DNA of 64,000 nt from Limnohabitans sp. Rim11. Lineage in GTDB: Bacteria > Pseudomonadota > Gammaproteobacteria > Burkholderiales > Burkholderiaceae_C. The translations under genes and the position numbers were made by a program. Position 1 is the first letter of the stretch; every line of letters begins with the position of its first letter. Positions 56,966-64,000 of this stretch are shown here, in pieces. The DNA lies in the NCBI RefSeq assembly GCF_001269365.1, contig NZ_CXOM01000004.1, positions 62,001 to 126,000 on the forward strand, in the 5' to 3' direction. Under the pieces are notes generated by a model that did not search any database, was not told the DNA's origin, and was given only the letters and a program-made list of their open reading frames with translations.

Positions 56966-57064
56966 GGTTTGCTAACTTTCGGTCAAGTTGTTGAAATGAT
57001 TTAAGGGTTTACGCTCAGTAGGCAGAATATGTTCTGGAAATGGCCCGCCATAAGGCACAATTTT

Positions 57065-57092
57065 GAATAATAAATCGGTTCTTGGATTATTC
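57065..57092. repeat. GAATAAT/ATTATTC inverted repeat
   Basis: A 7-bp dyad with a 14-base loop lies between prlC and the peptide ABC operon, about 57 bases before the GTG. It could be an operator; nothing links it to a known regulator. Confidence 0.3.
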
Positions 57093-57148
57093 TTCAGAGC
57101 TTCAACTTTTGTCACCTATCAGGTGTTTTCTGCCTGCAAAGGACTGCT

Positions 57149-59002
57149 GTGAATTTTGTCGATTGTGTAACAGTCAAAATGCCCCATCTCTGCCGAAATA
57201 GCATCTTGCATGGCATGGGCGTCATGCTGCTAGCCGCTAGCTTGATGTTTGCATCCAACGCGCAGGCCAATCCAGGGCCTAACCCCAAAGCCAATCCTGC
57301 CGACCCCAGCAAGGTTTTGCGTTTGGCTTTTCCTGTTCCTGAAACCGGTTTTGATCCGGTTCGCGTTAACGACCTTTATTCGAACACCATCAATGCCGCC
57401 ATCTTCCAGCCGCTTGTTAGCTACGACTGGATGGCCATGCCTACCAAGCTGGTGCCCGATGCAGCGGAAGCCTTGCCAGAGATTTCCAAGGATGGAAAAA
57501 CATATACCTTTAAAGTTAAAAAAGGATTGTTTTTCACGCCTGATGATGCCTTCAAAGGCGTCCGCAGAGAACTCACGGCGCACGATTTTGTGTACGTACT
57601 GCTAAGGCATGCAGACCCCAAAAACCGCAGCCCCCAAGTGTCTGACTTGGACGACAAAATATTTGGTTTTGCCGAGTCCCGCAAGCAAGCCGTGGCCAGC
57701 GGCAAATTCGATTACGACCAAAAGCACCCTGGCATCTATGCCACTGACCGATATACCTTGGTCATTCAACTGAATCAGCCCGATCGCAATTTTTTAACCC
57801 TTCTGACCAGTCCACATTCGGCTGGTATGGCGCGTGAGGTGGTTGAAAAATACGGTTTTGAAGGCGTCATGGGCAACCCCATCGGAACAGGTCCTTACAT
57901 TCTTGAAAAGTGGGTGCGTGGCTCCAAAATTATTCTCAAAGCCAATCCTGAATATGCTGGCTTTGTTTGGAATTTTGAGGCGCCCCCCAACAACCCCAGC
58001 GAGCTTCGCATCGCCAACCAAATGCAGGGTCGCAAGATGCCGCAAATTGGCCGAGTGGAGGTCAGCATCATTGAAGAACCACAGTCCATGTGGCTGGCAT
58101 TCAGTGGCAAAGAGATTGATGTGGTGGCGGTTCCACCTTCCTTCATTGAGAAAGCATTGACGCCCAAAAACGACCTGCTTCAAACATGGGTGGCACAAGG
58201 CGTCAACATGTACCGCAGCGTTGAACCCGATATTCGGTATCAGTTCTTCAACATGAAAGACCCCGTCATTGGCGGCTTTACCCCTGAAAAAATTGCTTTG
58301 CGCCGCGCCATCATCATGGGCTATGACATTGACGAAGAAATTCGGGTGATTCGCAAAGGCCAGGCCATCAAAGCGCAACAAATGGTCTCACCTGTCATTG
58401 CGGGCCACGACCCCAACTACAAGAGCTTGGTCAAGTTCAGCCCCTTGTCTGCCAATGCCTTGCTTGACCAATTTGGCTACAAGAAAGATGCCAAAGGCTT
58501 TCGCACACACCCTGATGGCAAGCCTTTGGTTTTCACCATGTATTCGTCCACTTCCTCCATCGATCGCGAACGTGATGAATTGTGGAAAAAATCCATGGAC
58601 CGCTTGGGAATTAAGCTCAAGGTCAAAAAAGACAAGTTCCCTGAGATGCTCAAACAAGGCAAGCAATGCGCTCTTCCTTCATGGTCATTGGGGTGGACAC
58701 GCTCTTCTGAAGCCGAGTTTGTGATGAAGTTGCTGTACTCCAAAACCATTGGTCAAAACAACTACGCCTGTTTTGAAAATGCCGAGTACGACGCTTACTT
58801 TGAGCAACTCAAGCGCCTGCCAGATGGTCCCGAAAGAACGCGAGTGTTGCACAACATGTACCGACTCATGGAGGTCAACGGGGTCTTGGGACTAAGTTCG
58901 ACCAGCATTGCAACGCGCCTTAGCCACCAAAATGTAGAGGGCTATCGCAAGCACCCCTTGATGCTAGGGGACTGGATTTTCTATGACATTCAAAAACCTT
59001 AA
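57149..59002 (+). CDS. Peptide ABC transporter substrate-binding protein (family 5)
   Basis: The 617-residue exported protein has a signal region ending SNAQANPG and the SBP_bac_5 fold (LVPDAAEALPEISKDGKTYTFKVKKG, GNPIGTGPYILEKW). It binds oligopeptides or related ligands. GTG 57149 with AAAGGA five bases upstream gives the best start; ATG 57179 is an alternative. It heads a four-gene Yej/Opp-like operon. Confidence 0.9.
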   Translation: MNFVDCVTVKMPHLCRNSILHGMGVMLLAASLMFASNAQANPGPNPKANPADPSKVLRLAFPVPETGFDPVRVNDLYSNTINAAIFQPLVSYDWMAMPTKLVPDAAEALPEISKDGKTYTFKVKKGLFFTPDDAFKGVRRELTAHDFVYVLLRHADPKNRSPQVSDLDDKIFGFAESRKQAVASGKFDYDQKHPGIYATDRYTLVIQLNQPDRNFLTLLTSPHSAGMAREVVEKYGFEGVMGNPIGTGPYILEKWVRGSKIILKANPEYAGFVWNFEAPPNNPSELRIANQMQGRKMPQIGRVEVSIIEEPQSMWLAFSGKEIDVVAVPPSFIEKALTPKNDLLQTWVAQGVNMYRSVEPDIRYQFFNMKDPVIGGFTPEKIALRRAIIMGYDIDEEIRVIRKGQAIKAQQMVSPVIAGHDPNYKSLVKFSPLSANALLDQFGYKKDAKGFRTHPDGKPLVFTMYSSTSSIDRERDELWKKSMDRLGIKLKVKKDKFPEMLKQGKQCALPSWSLGWTRSSEAEFVMKLLYSKTIGQNNYACFENAEYDAYFEQLKRLPDGPERTRVLHNMYRLMEVNGVLGLSSTSIATRLSHQNVEGYRKHPLMLGDWIFYDIQKP

Positions 59003-59017
59003 GGCGGGGAGTAAATC

Positions 59018-59956
59018 ATGAGTGCTTATGTTCTTCGCCGCCTTTGGCAAATGATTCCCACCTTGGCGGGTGTTATTTTGTTGGTGTTCTTTTTGTTCAA
59101 TTGGATTGGCGGCGACCCTGCGTATGTCTTGGCAGGCCTTTTTTCCAATCAAGAACAAATCGACAGCATCCGTGCCGAGTTAGGTTTGGACCAACCCCTC
59201 GCGGTTCAATTGTGGATTTTTGTCAAACAGGTTGCCACCTTCAATTTTGGCAACAGCTGGACCACCGGTGAATCTGTGGCCAGTATTTTTGCTACGCGCT
59301 TGCCCGCGTCGTTGACGCTCATGGTTCCCTTGCTGATCATTGAAACGGTCATTGCTTTGGCGCTGGCTGTTGGTTTGGCTTGGGTGCGTGGCTCGTCTAT
59401 TGATCGCGGCACCATGGTGGTGTTTACAGGCCTCATGTCGGTCAGTATTTTGGTGTTTATCATTCTGGGTCAAAACATTTTGGCTTATCGCCTGGGGTGG
59501 TTTCCTGTGCAAGGGTGGAGCGATGACTTCTGGAAGAACCTCACCACTTTTGCGCCACTGCCTATTTTGTTGGGTTTGCTAGTCAGCATTGCCCCCAACA
59601 CGCGTTTGTTCAGAAGCTTTGTTCTGGACGAAATTGACCAAGACTATGTGCGCACAGCCAGGGCCAAGGGTTTGTCCGAGCCGCGCGTGATGTTTATTCA
59701 TGTGCTTCGCAATGCGCTCATTCCGGTCATCACCTTTGTGATTTCACACATTCCTACTTTGCTTTTGGGGGCCTTTCTGTTGGAAAGGTTCTTTGGCATA
59801 CCAGGCGTGGGCCGAGAAATTATTTTGGCCGTCGAACGAAGCGATTTTCCGGTGATCAAGGCCGTTACGGTGTATGTGGCCATTGCCACCATGATCTTCA
59901 ATTTGATTGGTGATGTGCTTTACCGCCTTACTGACCCCCGTGTGCAATTGCGTTAA
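59018..59956 (+). CDS. Peptide ABC transporter permease (OppB/YejB type)
   Basis: The 312-residue protein has six membrane helices and the EAA-loop YVRTARAKGLSEPRVMFIHVLRNALIPV contacting the ATPase, together with the C-terminal LLGAFLLERFFGIPGVGREI. GGGGAG precedes the ATG. It is the first permease of the operon. Confidence 0.94.
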   Translation: MSAYVLRRLWQMIPTLAGVILLVFFLFNWIGGDPAYVLAGLFSNQEQIDSIRAELGLDQPLAVQLWIFVKQVATFNFGNSWTTGESVASIFATRLPASLTLMVPLLIIETVIALALAVGLAWVRGSSIDRGTMVVFTGLMSVSILVFIILGQNILAYRLGWFPVQGWSDDFWKNLTTFAPLPILLGLLVSIAPNTRLFRSFVLDEIDQDYVRTARAKGLSEPRVMFIHVLRNALIPVITFVISHIPTLLLGAFLLERFFGIPGVGREIILAVERSDFPVIKAVTVYVAIATMIFNLIGDVLYRLTDPRVQLR

Positions 59957-60003
59957 GCCATGCTTCAGATCAATGCGCCAACAACAAATTCCATGATTGA
60001 CCT

Positions 60004-61050
60004 ATGAACAGCACAAGCATTCAATTACCGCAAGCAGTCAGCGAAGGCGCATGGGCGCTGGCTTGGCGACGTTTCAAATCAGACTCTGTTGGTGTTTGGA
60101 GTGCCATCACCGTCATTTTGAGTTTGGCTTTGGTACTCACAACCTTGTTTGGTTCTCTGGCGTCCGATTGGGAAAAAGAAGTTGCCATCAGCAATGCGCC
60201 GCCATCTTGGGCCAAGGGAGAGACACAAAACGCAGACGGTTCCGAAGCCGCTGCCCCTGTGGTCTTGTATGAGCCCACGCCTTCAGATGTGGTCGACCCC
60301 ATTGCAGCCCAGTGGGAATTGGCTCAAAAAGCCGTGAAGCCCTCAGGCGATCAAGTCAATGCCTTGGCCACCCATTTGCCCATGGGTGCCGACAAATGGG
60401 GCCGTGACATTTGGGCTAAAACCATCAAGGGTGCCGAAACCAGTATCTTGGTTGGCTTGGCTGCGGCTTTGATGGCCACCCTAATTGGCGCTGCATTGGG
60501 CGCGGTTTCAGGCTGGTATGGCGGGGTGGTCGATGACTTGAGCAATTGGCTCTACAACGTCTTTCACTCGATACCGAGCATCTTGCTTATTTTGGCCATT
60601 GCCGCAGTACTCAATACCAAAGGAACCATGGCGGTTGTATTAATTTTGGGAACCACGGGTTGGACGGCGACATATCGATTGATTCGCGGTGAGTACATGA
60701 AGCACCGCAACCGTGACTATGTGCGTGCCGCAGATGCCATTGGCGCATCCAACAACCGCCGCATGTTCGTTCACATCTTGCCCAATGTGAGCCACGTTAT
60801 TTTGGTGCAGTTTTCCTTGCTCACAGTGGCTTGTATCAAAGCGGAAGTGATCCTTTCGTTCTTGGGCTTTGGCGTACCTGTGGACGGCGTTTCTTGGGGC
60901 ACCATGCTGACCGAAGCGCAAAACGATTTATTGGTGGGCAAGTGGTGGCAATTGTTGTCAGCGACTGTGGCCATGTCTATTTTTGTAACCGCGTTGTCTT
61001 TACTGACCGATTCTTTGCGTGATGCATTGGATCCCAAAGTGATTCACTAA
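60004..61050 (+). CDS. Peptide ABC transporter permease (OppC/YejE type)
   Basis: The 348-residue protein has an N-terminal OppC segment, a periplasmic loop of about 100 residues after the first helix, and an EAA motif YVRAADAIGASNNRRMFVHILPN followed by AEVILSFLGFGVPVDGVSWGTML. The enlarged periplasmic loop suits YejE-like proteins. It pairs with the preceding permease. Confidence 0.94.
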   Translation: MNSTSIQLPQAVSEGAWALAWRRFKSDSVGVWSAITVILSLALVLTTLFGSLASDWEKEVAISNAPPSWAKGETQNADGSEAAAPVVLYEPTPSDVVDPIAAQWELAQKAVKPSGDQVNALATHLPMGADKWGRDIWAKTIKGAETSILVGLAAALMATLIGAALGAVSGWYGGVVDDLSNWLYNVFHSIPSILLILAIAAVLNTKGTMAVVLILGTTGWTATYRLIRGEYMKHRNRDYVRAADAIGASNNRRMFVHILPNVSHVILVQFSLLTVACIKAEVILSFLGFGVPVDGVSWGTMLTEAQNDLLVGKWWQLLSATVAMSIFVTALSLLTDSLRDALDPKVIH

Positions 61051-61083
61051 AGACGCACTACAACCACTTTACGTACCGAACCT

Positions 61084-62874
61084 ATGGCATCGCGCAGAAC
61101 ACCTCCACCCTTGGCTCAAATTTCTGACAATCTGTTGGAAGTTAAAAACCTGACTGTCGATTTCATCAGCGCTTCAAAAGCCCCAGTGCGCGCTGTTGAA
61201 AGTGTTTCATTTGTGATTCCACGTGAGCGCACGGTGGCCTTGGTGGGCGAGTCGGGCAGTGGCAAGTCGGTCAGTGCCTTGGCCATCATGGGCTTGTTGC
61301 CACCGCAAAACGCCAAAGTTGGTTTGCATTCCCGCATCGAATACGACAATCGCTCATTGCTGAATTTGTCCAGAGCCGATTGGCAACTCATTCGTGGTTC
61401 GCGCATTGCCATGATCTTTCAAGATCCCATGACCTCCTTGAACCCGGTTTACACCGTGGGTTATCAGTTGGCTGAAATGCTCAGAATTCACAAAAATATC
61501 AGTCACAAGGAGGCCAAAGCCAGAGCCTGTGACTTGCTGGCCGAAGTCGGTATTCCAGAGCCCCAACGCAGGGTCAACGCTTACCCCCACGAACTGTCTG
61601 GCGGACAGCAGCAACGTGTCATGATTGCCATGGCCTTGGCTTGCGAGCCAGAGTTGCTTATTGCAGATGAACCCACCACCGCTCTAGATGTCACGGTGCA
61701 GCGTCAAATTTTGATGTTGCTCGCTGAGCTGCGTGAACGCAGGCGCATGGCCATGTTGTTCATCACGCACGATTTGGGTTTGGTCAGTGAAGTGGCTGAC
61801 CATGCTGTGGTGATGCGCAAAGGCACAGTGCGTGAGGCAGGCCCCGTTCGCACCTTGTTTGCCAATCCGCAAGACCCTTACACCAAGGCCTTGCTCAGTT
61901 GCCGTCCCAGTCCTGACCGTCAGGGCAAGCGATTGCTGACCATCGATGATTGGATGAACGCCAATTCAGAAACCACCGAGACTCAGAATGTTTCTGCTAC
62001 AGATAATGCGTCTGAAGTTGCCACTGATATTGCGGCCATGCAAAACGCAAGCGCTACTTCGGAGGCAACTGGCCAACAGCCATTGCTAGAAGTTCAAGGC
62101 CTTCGCAAAATGTTCAAGCGTTCTGGTGGCTGGTTCAAGAGTGACGACTTTGTGGCCGTTGAAAACGTCAGCTTTAAATTGATGCGCGGCCAAACTGTGG
62201 GTCTGGTGGGCGAGTCTGGCTCGGGTAAAACCACTGTGGGTCTGTGTTTGCTCAAACTTCACGAAGCCACGGCAGGCAAGGTCTTGTTTGATGGCAAGAA
62301 TCTGCTTGAAATGACCAATTCCCAATTTGCAGCTTACAAACGTCGTTTGCAAATTGTGTTTCAAAATCCTTATGCGTCTCTCAATCCAAGATTCACGGTG
62401 GGAGAAATTTTGAGCGAACCCATGATGCTGCACGGCATCGGTTCTGGTCATGCCGATTGGGAAAAACGTTCCTTGGCTTTGCTCGATAAAGTAGGCATGC
62501 CAGCTTCAGCACTGAAACGTTATCCGTTTGAGTTTTCGGGCGGTCAACGCCAGCGAATTGCCATAGCACGTTCTTTGAGTTTGTCGCCCGAAGTGGTGGT
62601 GTTAGACGAAGCGGTCTCTGCCCTTGACGTGTCTGTTCAGGCACAAGTGTTGAACTTGCTCAAGGATTTGCAAAAAGAATTGGGTCTGAGTTATTTGTTC
62701 ATTTCGCACGACTTGGAAGTGGTGCGCTATATGTCAGACACTTTGTTGGTGATGAACAAAGGTCAAGTGGTAGAGCAGGGCAATGCTGCAGACATCTATG
62801 CCAAACCCCAACATACCTACACCCAAACTTTGCTGGCTGCAGTGCCCAAAATGCCTGAGGCTATTGCGCTGTAA
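61084..62874 (+). CDS. Dual-ATPase peptide ABC subunit (YejF/DppDF fusion type)
   Basis: The 596-residue protein has two complete ATPase domains: Walker [16 protein letters not shown] with [16 protein letters not shown], and [15 protein letters not shown] with [15 protein letters not shown]. They are joined by a Ser/Thr/Ala-rich linker (about residues 290-330, [16 protein letters not shown]) of low complexity. It powers the two permeases and completes the importer. Confidence 0.94.
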   Translation: MASRRTPPPLAQISDNLLEVKNLTVDFISASKAPVRAVESVSFVIPRERTVALVGESGSGKSVSALAIMGLLPPQNAKVGLHSRIEYDNRSLLNLSRADWQLIRGSRIAMIFQDPMTSLNPVYTVGYQLAEMLRIHKNISHKEAKARACDLLAEVGIPEPQRRVNAYPHELSGGQQQRVMIAMALACEPELLIADEPTTALDVTVQRQILMLLAELRERRRMAMLFITHDLGLVSEVADHAVVMRKGTVREAGPVRTLFANPQDPYTKALLSCRPSPDRQGKRLLTIDDWMNANSETTETQNVSATDNASEVATDIAAMQNASATSEATGQQPLLEVQGLRKMFKRSGGWFKSDDFVAVENVSFKLMRGQTVGLVGESGSGKTTVGLCLLKLHEATAGKVLFDGKNLLEMTNSQFAAYKRRLQIVFQNPYASLNPRFTVGEILSEPMMLHGIGSGHADWEKRSLALLDKVGMPASALKRYPFEFSGGQRQRIAIARSLSLSPEVVVLDEAVSALDVSVQAQVLNLLKDLQKELGLSYLFISHDLEVVRYMSDTLLVMNKGQVVEQGNAADIYAKPQHTYTQTLLAAVPKMPEAIAL

Positions 62875-62911
62875 ATTTTTAGCCTTGGTAAAGACTTTGA
62901 AGCTTTGACGC

Positions 62912-64000
62912 TTAGCCCTTGAGTTCAGGCAAAGTTTTAAGCGACTTGAGGTAGGGGCGCGCATAGGCCACAAAAGCAACCAGCAGTGTGCCAACCCCTG
63001 CGGCTGCCAATGAGCTGCGCATGCCCCAGTGCTCTGCCATCCACCCACCCAAAATAGCACCTGGTCCTGCCGGAAGCAAAATTAGCCAACGCATGGTGGT
63101 GGTCATGCGGCCAAGCAAGTCTGTGGGCGTGAATGACTGACGCAAAGATAAAAAGTTGACGAACAAAAGCGTTGCGCCCCAGCTAAAGCAAATGAGCATC
63201 CAAGAGAACAAGGCGATGCTGGGCAGCATGCCTTCTAAAAGCAGCAAGCCAATCCATCCAAGCGAGGTGATGCCAATACCTAGAATCAAAGCTGGGCCGG
63301 GACCCATTTTGTGGGACAGCTTTGGGCCGGCCATGCCGCCAAGCACAGAGCCAATACCCAAAGCCACAAAACTCATGGAGACCAAGGTTTCATCCAGGCC
63401 TAAATCTTTGACCGCAAATATGATTTGAACCGACAGTGCCAATTGCGCAAAGAACTGCCAAGCGCCCACAATGGCAGCCATTTCAAGCAACATTTTTTGG
63501 GATTTAACAAAGGCTAGCCCCTTGAGCAAGTCATCTTTGAAGGACCTGTCTTTCCAAGTTGACCTAGGGGGAACCACTTCATGAATGTGAATGCCTTTGA
63601 GCATCACCACCGAGCCAATCAGTAACAAAGCGTCCATGACCAAGGCCAGGGGAGCGCCAAACACGCGAATTAAGATGCCAGCAAGCCCTGGCCCCAACAC
63701 TTCAGCCATGGAGCCTGCAATGGCGTTTTGAGAATAGGCCTGGACCAATTTGTCTCGGCCTACCAACTGCGTCAACACAATTTGGGAGGCCGAGCCAGCA
63801 ATGGTGTAGACGGTGCCCAAGGCAAAGCTGACGGCATACATGAGGGGCATGTTCAACCAACCTAAGGCCCATGCAGCAGGAATGGTCAGCAGGGTCAACC
63901 CCATGAAAATTTCACCGGCAATGTAGAGGGGCAGTTTGCGCATCCGATCGATGAGAACTCCACCCGGTAAAGACAGCAACACAAATGGCACGATTTCCAT
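62912..64000 (-). CDS. MFS transporter, 5' truncated by window
   Basis: The visible 362 residues are a membrane transporter of the MFS_3/enterobactin-exporter-like group (GGVLIDRMRKLPLYIAGEIFMG; later GMRSSLAAAGVGTLLVAFVAY). The ATG at the window edge is probably internal, since these proteins begin about 50 residues earlier. It converges on the peptide ABC operon. Substrate unknown. Confidence 0.85.
   Translation of the reverse strand: MEIVPFVLLSLPGGVLIDRMRKLPLYIAGEIFMGLTLLTIPAAWALGWLNMPLMYAVSFALGTVYTIAGSASQIVLTQLVGRDKLVQAYSQNAIAGSMAEVLGPGLAGILIRVFGAPLALVMDALLLIGSVVMLKGIHIHEVVPPRSTWKDRSFKDDLLKGLAFVKSQKMLLEMAAIVGAWQFFAQLALSVQIIFAVKDLGLDETLVSMSFVALGIGSVLGGMAGPKLSHKMGPGPALILGIGITSLGWIGLLLLEGMLPSIALFSWMLICFSWGATLLFVNFLSLRQSFTPTDLLGRMTTTMRWLILLPAGPGAILGGWMAEHWGMRSSLAAAGVGTLLVAFVAYARPYLKSLKTLPELKG

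Overview
The window reads as chromosomal DNA of a freshwater-type betaproteobacterium, most likely Burkholderiales (Comamonadaceae-like). The grounds are the betaproteobacterial gene blocks (tolB-pal-cpoB, smc-zipA-ligA, lptFG opposite pepA with holC, dapC-dapE-prmB), two orphan Bug-type solute receptors, a DUF1840 protein and a small alanine/lysine-rich exported protein. Base composition looks close to balanced by eye. Coding density is very high and no non-coding stretch exceeds about 190 bases. I saw no insertion sequence, phage gene, CRISPR array or rRNA.

Layout: 1-4622 holds an alkyl sulfatase (5' end outside the window) followed 4 bases later by a GMC alcohol oxidoreductase, with a convergent MFS transporter. 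4746-6576 holds a nitroreductase-like protein and purT, facing each other across a bidirectional terminator. 6622-11712 is a five-gene copper operon: a DUF2946/CruR-type regulatory leader protein, PCu(A)C copper chaperone, TonB-dependent receptor, BNR beta-propeller protein with Cys/His motifs, and a thioredoxin-like protein. 11729-19942 contains a Bug receptor plus MFS pair, a small exported protein, a Tat-exported transglutaminase-like protein, a TlpA-like thioredoxin, the selenium pair mnmH-selD, another Bug receptor and a cupin. 20129-26075 carries an M20 peptidase, DUF1993, a glutamate-synthase-like FMN protein, an unrecognised exported protein behind a probable FNR/ANR-type promoter, DUF1840, DUF192 and a small conserved protein.

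26103-34078 holds rng, msbA, tolB-pal-cpoB, a YeeE/YedE sulfur transporter, tcdA and tRNA-Lys(UUU) with its own promoter and terminator. 34174-39538 is a leftward set: ABC-F ATPase, prmB, dapE, dapC. 39674-46965 is a rightward set: smc, zipA, ligA, def. 46962-51727 is leftward: aminotransferase, CysB-family regulator, cbiX-like chelatase, lptG, lptF. 51750-54868 is rightward: pepA, holC, a branched-chain amino acid type binding protein. 54935-64000 has prlC, a complete Yej/Opp-like peptide ABC transporter, and an MFS gene cut by the window end.

The most interesting system is the copper operon. Its first product has a CxxC motif and ends in R-G-P-P two residues before the stop. This closely resembles the CruR family described in Bordetella pertussis, in which copper sensing by a nascent DUF2946 protein controls translation arrest at a C-terminal RAPP motif and Rho-dependent termination. 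Here the order of downstream genes and the variant RGPP motif make it worth testing. Other leads are the FNR-type promoter in front of an unknown exported protein, tandem inverted repeats at the cupin gene, a dyad directly in front of the CysB-like gene, and the clustering of tcdA with tRNA-Lys(UUU).
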